64,000 nt of DNA from Ruegeria meonggei. GTDB taxonomy: Bacteria; Pseudomonadota; Alphaproteobacteria; Rhodobacterales; Rhodobacteraceae. A model generated the notes under the pieces. The model saw nothing but the letters and a program-made list of their open reading frames with translations, made no database searches and had not been told where the DNA came from. Numbering within the stretch: position 1 is the first letter of the stretch; each line of letters begins with the position of its first letter. The position numbers were made by a program, and so were the translations under genes. Positions 44,698 through 52,971 of this stretch are shown one piece after another. The stretch covers positions 434,001 through 498,000 of the forward strand of contig NZ_FWFP01000001.1 in assembly GCF_900172215.1 (NCBI RefSeq), written 5' to 3'.

Positions 44698-44876
44698 ACG
44701 TCTGGTCCCGCCGGAGACATCCGGATGCTAAGAGGGAATTTGGTGCGACTGCCCGTTCAGTCAAGTCCAGAGCCGCCCCCGCGACTGTAAGCGGAGAGCT
44801 CCTGTTCAACCAGCCACTCCTGTTTTCAGGGGGAAGGCGAACAGAGGCATCGACCCGCAAGCCAGGAGACCTGCCA
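44698..44876 (+). ncRNA. second cobalamin riboswitch, upstream of cbtBA
   Basis: A second AdoCbl-type riboswitch. It has the core AGAGGGAATTTGGTGCGA (from 44731), GCCGCCCCCGCGACTGTAA and the B12 box GCAAGCCAGGAGACCTGCC (44858-44876). It precedes cbtB, so cobalt uptake is tied to cobalamin status separately from the biosynthetic operon. Just downstream, GCCGTC (44896-44901) and GACGGC (44908-44913) form a hairpin next to the AGAGGAG ribosome site, a plausible sequestering platform. Confidence 0.93.
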
Positions 44877-44928
44877 GGCGTGAATCGTAACACCAGCCGT
44901 CGGGTGCGACGGCAGAGGAGAACTAGTA

Positions 44929-45099
44929 ATGGCAACACAAACAAAAACAGCATCCGCCGCGCGCACAGGCTTTTTTCCGGTCATGTTCGCAGTGGTTTTG
45001 GGTCTGGGCCTCATCACGCTGACGGGTCACGTTCAAGCCGCAGCGCTGCATGACGCCGCACATGACGTGCGTCACGCAACCGGCTTCCCCTGCCACTAA
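44929..45099 (+). CDS. cbtB: cobalt transporter subunit CbtB
   Basis: A 56-residue membrane protein. One TM helix (FFPVMFAVVLGLGLITLTG) is followed by a short His-containing tail ending HDVRHATGFPCH, the defining feature of CbtB. AGAGGAG lies about nine bases before the ATG. It sits directly behind the second cobalamin riboswitch and 4 bp before cbtA. It acts with CbtA in B12-regulated cobalt uptake (established for the family by riboswitch association). Confidence 0.92.
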   Translation: MATQTKTASAARTGFFPVMFAVVLGLGLITLTGHVQAAALHDAAHDVRHATGFPCH

Positions 45100-45103
45100 G
45101 ACC

Positions 45104-45802
45104 ATGTTCAGTCGTATTCTGACCAGCGCGTTGTTCGCTGGTGCTGCAGCAGGGCTGATTGCCGCCTTGCTGCAGTTGGTCTTTGTGCAACCTGTCTTAC
45201 TGCACGCGGAACTGTACGAATCCGGAGAGCTGGTGCATTTCGGAGCAGAGGCGGTGTCCGCCCATCCCGAACTGCCGGGCATGTTCTCAGAATTGACCCG
45301 CGACGCGCTGAGCGTCATCTTTACCATGCTGACTTATACCGGTTACGCGCTGGTGATGGTTGCGCTGATGTCGGTGGCTGAAGGACAAGGTCACACGATT
45401 GATGGCCGAACCGGTGTATTGTGGGGCCTGGCGGGATTTGTCGCGTTCCATCTGGCACCCGGCTTCACTTTGGCACCCGAAGTGCCGGGCGTTGCCGCGG
45501 CTGACGTCTATGCCCGACAGGTCTGGTGGTTTGCCACTGTTGCGGCGGCGCTTGTGGCGCTGTGGCTGATAGCCTTTGGCGGCAATCTGATCAGCTATTT
45601 GATCGCAGCTGCCCTGCTGATGGCCCCGCACCTGATCGGCGCGCCCGAGCCGGACGTATTCACCGGCCCTGTCCCAACCGAAATCGGCGCCCTGTTTGCG
45701 GCCCGCGCCTTTGGCATCGGCCTGGTTGCCTGGGTTCTGGTTGGCGCTTTTGCCGGGTATTTCTGGCAAACCGAAGGCAAGCGCGCTGCGGCGACGGCCT
45801 GA
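45104..45802 (+). CDS. cbtA: cobalt transporter subunit CbtA
   Basis: Integral-membrane protein, 232 residues, five to six helices. The N-terminus MFSRILTSALFAGAAAGLIA, and LAGFVAFHLAPGFTLAPEVPG with its conserved His/Glu, are typical of CbtA. The frame extends upstream through cbtB, but ATG 45104 is immediately after the cbtB stop and matches the family start. A strong terminator follows. Confidence 0.93.
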   Translation: MFSRILTSALFAGAAAGLIAALLQLVFVQPVLLHAELYESGELVHFGAEAVSAHPELPGMFSELTRDALSVIFTMLTYTGYALVMVALMSVAEGQGHTIDGRTGVLWGLAGFVAFHLAPGFTLAPEVPGVAAADVYARQVWWFATVAAALVALWLIAFGGNLISYLIAAALLMAPHLIGAPEPDVFTGPVPTEIGALFAARAFGIGLVAWVLVGAFAGYFWQTEGKRAAATA

Positions 45803-45808
45803 TTTAGA

Positions 45809-45846
45809 AAAACGCGCGCCGGGCATTCCCCGGCGCGTTTCTTTTT
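45809..45846 (+). terminator. rho-independent terminator after cbtA
   Basis: AACGCGC...CCGGG pairs with CCCGG...GCGCGTT to give a long GC-rich stem. It is followed by TTTCTTTTTG just after the cbtA stop. It separates the riboswitch-controlled transport genes from the His-rich gene. Confidence 0.85.
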
Positions 45847-45863
45847 GTTTTCAAGGAAATAAA

Positions 45864-46358
45864 ATGGCACGCTCACTTGCCCTTTTTGCCATCGGACTGG
45901 TGTTCGGCGGCGGGGCCGGATTTGTTCTGGCCGCCGCCAATGGCGTAACTTTTGATGGCCACGACCATGGCGACCCATCCCACCACGGCGGCGTACAGGC
46001 CGAAGCGATGGCACATGACCACTCGACCCCTGTGAACCTGCCTGCAGGTGCGGATGCGCCCAGCGTTGCGATTGCAGTGATTCCAGATCCTATGGCCGGT
46101 TGGAACCTGCACGTGATGCCGCAGAATTTCCGGTTCGCTCCGGAAAGCGCGTCGGCGGCAGAAAAAGACGGCGAAGGTCATGCGCACGTCTACATCAACG
46201 GTGAAAAACTTGGCCGACTTTACGGCAACTGGATGCATATTCCAGCCTTACCCAAAGGCGCGGTCGAGGTCGAAGTTTCATTGAACGCTAACAGTCACAG
46301 CCCGTTGACCGTCGACAATGTGCCTGTCCGCGCGGTGGTCACCGTTCAGGTCGACTAA
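45864..46358 (+). CDS. His-rich exported protein, possible metal binding
   Basis: 164 residues with an N-terminal hydrophobic segment (LALFAIGLVFGGGAGFVLAA) that is a signal peptide or anchor. A His-rich stretch (DGHDHGDPSHHGG, then MAHDHS) follows. The C-terminal half, with GHAHVYINGEKLGRLYGNW and MHIP, is a beta-rich domain with further His and Met. I do not recognise a named family. The position right after cbtBA and before DUF1636/DUF302 genes suggests periplasmic Co or Cu handling, an inference. ATG 45864 follows AAGGAAATAAA. Confidence 0.75.
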   Translation: MARSLALFAIGLVFGGGAGFVLAAANGVTFDGHDHGDPSHHGGVQAEAMAHDHSTPVNLPAGADAPSVAIAVIPDPMAGWNLHVMPQNFRFAPESASAAEKDGEGHAHVYINGEKLGRLYGNWMHIPALPKGAVEVEVSLNANSHSPLTVDNVPVRAVVTVQVD

Positions 46359-46711
46359 AGCGCTGGAATTCGCGTACGCAAACACATCCGAAGCCGCCCG
46401 CAAGGCCGGGCGTCTTCGATCCAGCCCTTGGGACTGTCCAGATAGGTCTGACAGGTCTTGGCGATGTCCCCGGCGTCTGCAACCACATTGATCCCGGAAA
46501 ACACATACGACGCACGCCCCGCACTTTGCAGCGCCAGTGCAGTCGGTTCGGCGCAACTGCTGAAACAGGCATGTGTGGCAAACTCAACCCGTTCCTCAAG
46601 CCCGGCTTGGGTGAGTGTGGTTTGCACAGCCTGTGCCTCGGCCGCGTGGTCACGCGCGCCCGCGCAACTGCTGCAGATTGATAGGCGTAACTTGTCCACA
46701 AACGGCCTCAT
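46355..46711 (-). CDS. second DUF1636 metal-binding protein
   Basis: 118 residues from ATG 46711 (MRPFVDKLRLSICSSCAG). A longer frame to 46822 exists but has no ribosome site, while AGGAT precedes 46711. Cysteines appear as ICSSCAG (CxxC) and ACFSSCAEP (Cx3C), the DUF1636 thioredoxin-like pattern, without the extra cysteine seen in the copy at 30793. It is convergent with the His-rich gene and divergent from the DUF302 gene. Shared neighbourhood with cbtBA and a paralogue in the cob operon links the family to cobalt. Confidence 0.78.
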   Translation of the reverse strand: MRPFVDKLRLSICSSCAGARDHAAEAQAVQTTLTQAGLEERVEFATHACFSSCAEPTALALQSAGRASYVFSGINVVADAGDIAKTCQTYLDSPKGWIEDARPCGRLRMCLRTRIPAL

Positions 46712-46840
46712 ATCCTGACGTCCGCACGTTTCTGCGGTTTTATGACGGTCGGCGCAATCCTGAATACGCACGTGTTTGTGAGTGCGCCGTGCCTCGTTTT
46801 CTGCCATCAATTGGTCCGACATAAAACAGGAGACACTGTT

Positions 46841-47299
46841 ATGCGCGCCTTGTGGGCTATGCTCTGCTTTCTGGCCCTGCCCCTATGGGCGGACGAGCCG
46901 CTGTCGGGATGGGCGGTCTACTCTACGGACAAAAGCTATGACCAGCTTGTCGCGGATACCAAAGCGGCCGTAAAGGAAAACGGTCTGATTGTGGTCACGC
47001 AGGCTGGCCCCACCAAAGCTGCCGCCGCGCGGGGCATCACCATTCCAGGCAATCTGGTGATCGGGGTCTTTAACAACGATTTTGCCGTGCGCGTGCTGGA
47101 AACCTCGGTCGATGCGATGATCGAAGCGCCGATCCGGTTTTACGTGACCGAAAATGATGACGGCAGCGCCACACTGTCTTACAAAACCCCCAGCTTTGTC
47201 TTTGCACCCTATGTGTACGAGGGCGGAGAGCCCCTGAGGGATATTGCCGCTGATCTTGACACAAAGTTCCAGACAGTGGCGGAATCTGCAGTCAAATAG
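46841..47299 (+). CDS. exported DUF302 protein
   Basis: 152 residues with a clear signal peptide (ALWAMLCFLALPLWA). The mature part is a single DUF302 domain, with the DQLVADTKAAVKENGLIVV helix and VIGVFNNDFAVRVLE strand. DUF302 proteins are small alpha/beta proteins, often periplasmic and of unknown function. AGGAG lies nine bases before ATG 46841. It is divergent from the second DUF1636 gene. Confidence 0.85.
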   Translation: MRALWAMLCFLALPLWADEPLSGWAVYSTDKSYDQLVADTKAAVKENGLIVVTQAGPTKAAAARGITIPGNLVIGVFNNDFAVRVLETSVDAMIEAPIRFYVTENDDGSATLSYKTPSFVFAPYVYEGGEPLRDIAADLDTKFQTVAESAVK

Positions 47300-47378
47300 T
47301 CACACTGACGTGAACCAGCTTGCCTCTGACCGCGTCCTCCGCAATCTCCTGTACAACAAAAACTTCGGAGCATACCTG

Positions 47379-48998
47379 ATGCAGGACCTGTCCCCCCGCG
47401 CGGCTGACCTCTTGGCCCAACGATTGTATGAGGCTGGGTGCCGCCACGCCTTTGGCATGCCAGGGGGCGAGGTGCTGACCCTGGTTGATGCGCTGGAACA
47501 GGCCGGTATCACCTTTCATCTGACCAAACACGAGAACGCAGCCGGATTCATGGCCGAAGCCGTTCATCACCGCGACGGCGCGCCTGCGATTCTGGTGGCC
47601 ACGCTGGGCCCCGGCGCGATGAACGGCATCAACGTGGTCGCCAACGCGTTTCAGGACCGGGTTCCGATGATCGTGCTGACTGGCTGTGTAGATGCGGATG
47701 AGGCGTTGACCTATACCCATCAGGTCATGGATCACGCGCAAGTCTACCAATCAATCACCAAGGGGACATTCACCCTGACTGCGCAGGGTGCAGACATTAT
47801 TGCCGACAAAGCTGTGTCACTGGCCAACCAACCCCGCCCCGGTCCCGTGCATATCGATGTGCCGATCTCGGTTGCGGATACGCGCGTTTCTGGCGTCAAG
47901 CGCCGTCGGCGTGCCAAGATCGCCGCCGTGGCACCCGAAGGCAATTGCGTGGAAAAGGCCCGCCGTTGGGTGGCCGAGGCGGAACGCCCCATCGCCATTG
48001 TCGGTCTGGATGTCCTGTATGACGACTCGCGCAATGTGGTGCAGGCGTTTCTGGAACATTTCAACATTCCGTTTGTCACCACCTACAAGGCAAAGGGTGT
48101 CGTCCCCGAGGGTCACCCCTTGTGCCTGGGTGGTGCGGGCCTGTCCCCGCTGGCCGACAAGCATCTGGTACCGCTGGTCGAGCAGGCAGATCTGGTGGTG
48201 TGTCTGGGCTATGACCCCATCGAAATGCGTCCGGGCTGGCGCGAGATCTGGGATCCTGAAGAAACGCGCGTCATAGACATTTCGGCGGTGGTTAACGACC
48301 ATTACATGCATCAGGCCGGGTTGAATTTGGTGGCGCATACCGGCGCCACGTTGGAGGCAATCGCCAAAGGTAACCCGGCCCGCGCGACATGGCCGAGAGG
48401 GGAGCCGCAACTGGTCAAGGATGCTTTGGCGCAGGCCTTCCCGACGGATGACGATTGGGGGCCAGCCGCAGTGATCGCCGAAACCCGCGCTGCACTGCCG
48501 CCGGAAACGCTGGCCACAGCTGACAGCGGCGCGCATCGCATCCTGCTGAGCCAGATGTGGGAATGCTCCGAGGAACGCGGGCTGATCCAATCCTCGGCCT
48601 TGTGTACAATGGGCTGTGCCGTGCCGATGGCCATCGGCCTGAAACTGGTTGAGCCCAAGCGCCCGGTGATCAGCTTTTCGGGCGATGCCGGGTTCCTGAT
48701 GGTCGCCGGAGAGCTGTCAACTGCGGCCGAGATGGGTGGAAACCCGATCTTTCTGGTCTTTGTCGACGCCAGCCTTGCTCTGATCGAGTTGAAGCAGCGC
48801 CAGCGTCAGATGGGCAATACAGGCGTGGATTTCGACCGCCACGACTTTGCCGCCATGGGCCGGGCCTTTGGTGGTAATGGGCATACTGTACGCAACCGGG
48901 CTGAACTGCGCGCAGCACTGGACGCCGCCGTCAAAGCCGACAGTTTCACCGTCATTGCTGCCGAAATTGACCGTGGGGGATATGATGGCCGTATCTGA
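47379..48998 (+). CDS. ThDP-dependent enzyme, acetolactate synthase-like
   Basis: 539 residues with the three domains of the acetolactate synthase/oxalyl-CoA decarboxylase superfamily. The activating Glu is in KHENAAGFMAEA (about residue 51). The cofactor motif near residue 433 is altered: GDAGFLMVAGELSTAAEMGG ends in FVDAS, where most relatives have GDG and NN. The Mg-binding Asp is kept; the Asn is Asp. GGAG sits nine bases before ATG 47379. It overlaps or directly precedes a class III CoA-transferase gene, so a 2-hydroxyacyl-CoA lyase or decarboxylase role is as plausible as acetolactate synthesis. Confidence 0.85.
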   Translation: MQDLSPRAADLLAQRLYEAGCRHAFGMPGGEVLTLVDALEQAGITFHLTKHENAAGFMAEAVHHRDGAPAILVATLGPGAMNGINVVANAFQDRVPMIVLTGCVDADEALTYTHQVMDHAQVYQSITKGTFTLTAQGADIIADKAVSLANQPRPGPVHIDVPISVADTRVSGVKRRRRAKIAAVAPEGNCVEKARRWVAEAERPIAIVGLDVLYDDSRNVVQAFLEHFNIPFVTTYKAKGVVPEGHPLCLGGAGLSPLADKHLVPLVEQADLVVCLGYDPIEMRPGWREIWDPEETRVIDISAVVNDHYMHQAGLNLVAHTGATLEAIAKGNPARATWPRGEPQLVKDALAQAFPTDDDWGPAAVIAETRAALPPETLATADSGAHRILLSQMWECSEERGLIQSSALCTMGCAVPMAIGLKLVEPKRPVISFSGDAGFLMVAGELSTAAEMGGNPIFLVFVDASLALIELKQRQRQMGNTGVDFDRHDFAAMGRAFGGNGHTVRNRAELRAALDAAVKADSFTVIAAEIDRGGYDGRI

Positions 48999-50169
48999 AG
49001 GACCGCTGAAGGGCGTCAAGGTTCTGGACCTGTCCCGCATTCTGGCAGGGCCGACCTGCACGCAGTTGTTGGGCGATCTGGGCGCCAGCGTCATCAAGAT
49101 CGAAAACCCCGCCACGGGTGGCGACGACACCCGCCAATGGGGGCCACCGTATGTCGAGGATGCCGAGGGCAACCGCTCGGACCTGAGCGCATACTTCATG
49201 GCGGCCAACAGAAACAAAAAATCTGTGGCGATCGACATCACCAGGCCGGATGGGCAGGCTGAAATCAAACGGCTGGCCGGCCACGCAGACATCCTGATCG
49301 AGAATTTCAAACCCGGCGGGCTGGCGAAATACGGGCTGGATTACGCAAGCCTGTCACCGGACTTGCCCGGCCTCGTCTATTGCTCGATCTCGGGCTATGG
49401 CCAGACTGGACCAAATGCGTCCAAGCCCGGTTATGATCTGATGGCGCAAGGCTATGGCGGAATCATGTCACTGACCGGTGATCCCGAGGGCGCACCAATG
49501 AAGGTAGGCGTGGGCATCTCGGACGTCATGTGCGGGATGTACGCCACAGTCGGTATTCTGGCTGCCCTGCGACACCGCGATCAGACGGGCGAAGGCCAGC
49601 AGATCGATCTGGCATTGGTCGATTCCCAAGTGGCTTGGCTGATCAATGAGGGTGTGAACTATCTGACCTCAGGCGATGTGCCCCAGCGGCGCGGCAACGG
49701 GCACCCAAACATCGTCCCCTACGACGTCTATGAAACTGCCGATGGCCACGTCATTCTGGCTGTTGGCAATGACAGCCAGTTCCGGCGGCTCTGCGATTTC
49801 ATCGATCTGCCTGAACTGGCCGATGATGCACGCTTTGCCACCAACCCGGCCCGGTTGGAACATCGCGATGCCCTGAATGCTGTGCTGCGCCCGGCGGTGC
49901 AATCTTACCAGACACAAACAGTCATTGCTCAGCTTGAAGCGCGCAAAGTCCCCGTGGGTCCGGTGCAGACGATGGACCAGGTTTTTGCCACCGATCAAGT
50001 CGCAGCCCGCGAGATGCAGATCGATATGCAGGCCGATCCGGGCGCGGTGCAATTGATCGGGAATCCACTAAAATTGTCCCGTACACCTGTGACATATCGC
50101 ACGGCGCCACCTGTGTTCGGCGCTGACACTCAGGGTGTTTTAAGCGCTGAAAACCCGTTCGACGACTGA
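48985..50169 (+). CDS. class III CoA-transferase (CaiB/BaiF family)
   Basis: 394 residues. N-terminal LKGVKVLDLSRILAGPTCTQLLGDLGAS and IKIENP bind CoA. The catalytic Asp is in PGYDLMAQGYGG near residue 152. The C-terminal VPVGPVQTMDQVFAT is also typical. The start at 48985 (GGGGGA upstream) lies 14 bases before the stop of the ThDP gene, so the two are co-translated. It likely activates an acid as a CoA ester for, or takes CoA from the product of, the ThDP enzyme. The substrate is unknown. Confidence 0.9.
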   Translation: MAVSEGPLKGVKVLDLSRILAGPTCTQLLGDLGASVIKIENPATGGDDTRQWGPPYVEDAEGNRSDLSAYFMAANRNKKSVAIDITRPDGQAEIKRLAGHADILIENFKPGGLAKYGLDYASLSPDLPGLVYCSISGYGQTGPNASKPGYDLMAQGYGGIMSLTGDPEGAPMKVGVGISDVMCGMYATVGILAALRHRDQTGEGQQIDLALVDSQVAWLINEGVNYLTSGDVPQRRGNGHPNIVPYDVYETADGHVILAVGNDSQFRRLCDFIDLPELADDARFATNPARLEHRDALNAVLRPAVQSYQTQTVIAQLEARKVPVGPVQTMDQVFATDQVAAREMQIDMQADPGAVQLIGNPLKLSRTPVTYRTAPPVFGADTQGVLSAENPFDD

Positions 50170-50188
50170 AACACAGTGCCTCATTAGG

Positions 50189-50230
50189 CGGCATGTTGCT
50201 GAAACATGCCGTTGAATCGGCGGTTTTTTT
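50189..50230 (+). terminator. terminator hairpin after the CoA-transferase gene
   Basis: CGGCATGTT (50189-50197) pairs with AACATGCCG (50203-50211). An alternative overlapping stem, GCCG (50208-50211) with CGGC (50218-50221), is followed by GGTTTTTTT. The two stems are mutually exclusive. Termination is likely; a switching role is speculative. Confidence 0.65.
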
Positions 50231-50350
50231 CACCTTTTCCACACACAGCTTTTCACCAATTCGAGAGCAGGGCCGATACTGATACGACGCCACCTGAGTC
50301 TCTGCTAAGTCGAATAGAGAAGAAAATCGCAATTGGATTGGACTGCACGT

Positions 50351-51721
50351 ATGAAACAAGATGTTTTCGGACAGATGAACACTCTCAGCCAATCGGCAAG
50401 CGTCGAGGCATGGGATGGTGTTCTGCTTGGCTTCATGGCGCATGCGGCAATAACCCCGCAACATCTGGGCACCGTGCTTGAGCTTGAGCCCGATTTTGCT
50501 TTGGGCCACGCGGTCAAAGGTCTGTTCATGGTTCTGCTGGGACGGCGCGAGATGATGCCAGTCGCGGTCGAGGCACTGGCAACAGCCAACGCCGCGATGG
50601 AACGGCAGCCGGTATCTGATCGCGAACGCATGTATGTCGAGTCACTGGGGCTGTATCTGGCGGACCTGCCAACGCAGGCCATTCAGAAATTCGAAGAAAT
50701 TCTACGCAACCACCCGCAGGACACGCTGGCGATGAAGCTGAGCCACGCCACCCGTTTTGTTCTGGGCGATCCGCAAGGCATGCGGCGGTCCATCGAACGC
50801 GTGATGCCTGCGTATGAACCCGATCATGCCGGGCGCGGCTATCTGTTGGGATGTCATTCCTTTGCGCTGGAAGAAACTGGCGCATATGAAAAAGCCGAGA
50901 TTGCCGGTCGCCAGGCGCTGTGGATGGTGTCGGACGATGCCTGGGGCCTGCACGCCGTTGCGCATGTGCATGAGATGACCGGCAATGCGCAGCTGGGTCT
51001 TGACTGGTTGGCGGGTCGCGAGGACGCCTGGGCGCATTGCAACAACTTCCGCTATCACGTCTGGTGGCACAAGGCGCTGATGCATCTGGATCTGGGCCAG
51101 GTGGATCAAGTGTTCGAGCTGTACGATCAGCACATCCGTCAGGACAAAACCGACGACTATCGCGATATCTCGAACGCAACATCACTGCTGTCACGGCTTG
51201 AACTTGAAGGCGTAAACGTAGGTTCTCGCTGGGAAGAGCTGGCAGATCTCAGCGCCGCCCGGACCGAGGATGGCTGCCTGATCTTCGCAGATTTGCACTA
51301 TCTTCTGGCGCTGACTGGTGACAATCGCAATGATGCGACCGGCCAGATGCTGAAACGCATCCAGAAGGACGCGCAGCGCAATCAGGGGGACACCCCGATC
51401 CGCATGTCCGATCCGGGCATTGCAGCCGCCAAGGGGCTTGAGGCCTTTGGCGACGGGCTTTACGGCGAAGCCTTTGATTTTCTGTCAAATGCACGCGACG
51501 GAATGCAACTGGCAGGTGGCAGCCACGCCCAACGTGATGTATTCGAGCGCATCACAATTGATTCCGGCCTGCGCGCCGGCCGTCTGGATGCTGTCGAGCG
51601 TATCCTTGACGACCGCCGCACCAAACGGGCCGGAGGCGAGGACAATTACGCTCTGGCGCGCCGCGCATTGATTGACGCGGCCCGCGACGACGGAGACGCA
51701 CAAAGCGTCCCGGCTGAATAA
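50351..51721 (+). CDS. TPR protein, TTC38-like
   Basis: Cytoplasmic 456-residue protein made of degenerate tetratricopeptide helices, resembling the TTC38 family. Examples are FEEILRNHPQDTLAMKL and the conserved EETGAYEKAEIAGRQAL and HEMTGNAQLG segments. Function is not established; a scaffold is typical. The frame opens at a TTG at 50333, but ATG 50351 is preferred. It ends 32 bp before opgC, so it may be co-transcribed with the glucan genes. Confidence 0.85.
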   Translation: MKQDVFGQMNTLSQSASVEAWDGVLLGFMAHAAITPQHLGTVLELEPDFALGHAVKGLFMVLLGRREMMPVAVEALATANAAMERQPVSDRERMYVESLGLYLADLPTQAIQKFEEILRNHPQDTLAMKLSHATRFVLGDPQGMRRSIERVMPAYEPDHAGRGYLLGCHSFALEETGAYEKAEIAGRQALWMVSDDAWGLHAVAHVHEMTGNAQLGLDWLAGREDAWAHCNNFRYHVWWHKALMHLDLGQVDQVFELYDQHIRQDKTDDYRDISNATSLLSRLELEGVNVGSRWEELADLSAARTEDGCLIFADLHYLLALTGDNRNDATGQMLKRIQKDAQRNQGDTPIRMSDPGIAAAKGLEAFGDGLYGEAFDFLSNARDGMQLAGGSHAQRDVFERITIDSGLRAGRLDAVERILDDRRTKRAGGEDNYALARRALIDAARDDGDAQSVPAE

Positions 51722-51753
51722 CAAAAACTAAGACCAAGAAGGACAGAATACGT

Positions 51754-52971
51754 ATGGCGACAGTTTCGCCCGCTTCTGATTTTGCGCCAGTGGCTGCCTC
51801 TGCGGCGGCCCCTGCCCGCACGCGCGACCCGCGCCTGGATTTCTATCGCGGCATCGCGATGTTCATCATCCTGATCGCCCATATCCCGAACGATCCATGG
51901 GCTAAGTGGATTCCCGCGCGGTTTGGATTCTCGGACGCGACCGAGATTTTCGTGTTCTGCTCGGGCATGGCGTCGGCGATTGCCTTCGGCGGGGCGTTCC
52001 TGCGCAAAGGCTGGTGGATGGGCACCGCCCGCGTCGCCTATCGCATCTGGCAGGTGTACTGGGCGCACATCGCGTTGTTCTTCTTTGTCGCCATGTCCAT
52101 GGCCGCGTTGGATCAGACGGGATTGTTTGAGAAAACATATATTTCGTCGCTGAACCTGCAGCATTTCTTCAACAACCCGGCGCCTCAAATCGTTGGGCTG
52201 TTCACACTGACCTATGTGCCGAACTACTTTGACATCCTTCCGATGTATCTGGTGGTTCTGGCGATGATGCCGCTGTTCATGGGGCTGTCGCGGATTGGGT
52301 TCTGGGCGGTTGCCATGGCTTCGGTTGCGATCTGGTTGGTGGCACAGACCGGCGCTTTGGCTTTGCCGGCAGAGCCTTGGTCAGACCGCCAGTGGTTCTT
52401 TAACCCATTTGGCTGGCAGTTGCTGTTTTTCACCGGCTTTGCGTTCATGCGCGGCTGGATTCCCGCACCTCCAGTGTCCAAGGCGCTGATCTGGGCGGCA
52501 GCATTGTTCCTGATTTTCTCGATGCCTTTCGGGTCTTGGAAAGTGTTCAGCTGGATTAACGCGGCCGCCCCCGATCTGGCCGATGAAATCCGCAAGGTCT
52601 GGCCGGTCACCAAGGAATTCCGCGACAAGACCGATTTCGGCCTGTTCCGCTATCTCCACTTCCTGTCGCTGGCGTATCTGGGTTGGGTCGTCGCAGGAGA
52701 GCATGGTCACCGCCTGATCGCAACCGGTCAAGGCGCAGCCGCACGGACCTGGCAAGCCCTGTTGACCGTGATCTCGAAAGTGGGTCAGCAATCTCTGGCC
52801 GTGTTCGTTTTTTCCATGGCAGCAGCAAGACTTATCGGCGTCGGACTGGACCTGAGTGGGCGGGATGTTGCCAGTGTCTTCGTCGCTAACATGATTGGCT
52901 TTGCCATGATCATCGGCGTGGCCTATTTGGCCGCTTGGTTTAAGTCGCAACCTTGGAAATCACAGAAATGA
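51754..52971 (+). CDS. opgC: OpgC-like membrane acyl/succinyltransferase
   Basis: Inner-membrane protein of 405 residues and about ten helices, in the OpgC family. Motifs RLDFYRGIAMFIILIAHIP and FGFSDATEIFVFCSG are family hallmarks. OpgC modifies osmoregulated periplasmic glucans (succinylation in Rhodobacter). It overlaps opgG by 4 bp and comes first in opgC-opgG-opgH. Confidence 0.93.
   Translation: MATVSPASDFAPVAASAAAPARTRDPRLDFYRGIAMFIILIAHIPNDPWAKWIPARFGFSDATEIFVFCSGMASAIAFGGAFLRKGWWMGTARVAYRIWQVYWAHIALFFFVAMSMAALDQTGLFEKTYISSLNLQHFFNNPAPQIVGLFTLTYVPNYFDILPMYLVVLAMMPLFMGLSRIGFWAVAMASVAIWLVAQTGALALPAEPWSDRQWFFNPFGWQLLFFTGFAFMRGWIPAPPVSKALIWAAALFLIFSMPFGSWKVFSWINAAAPDLADEIRKVWPVTKEFRDKTDFGLFRYLHFLSLAYLGWVVAGEHGHRLIATGQGAAARTWQALLTVISKVGQQSLAVFVFSMAAARLIGVGLDLSGRDVASVFVANMIGFAMIIGVAYLAAWFKSQPWKSQK

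Noticed and set aside
46712..46822. N-terminal extension of the second DUF1636 protein
   Set aside because: No ribosome site and composition unlike the family; it would also consume the divergent promoter region of the DUF302 gene.
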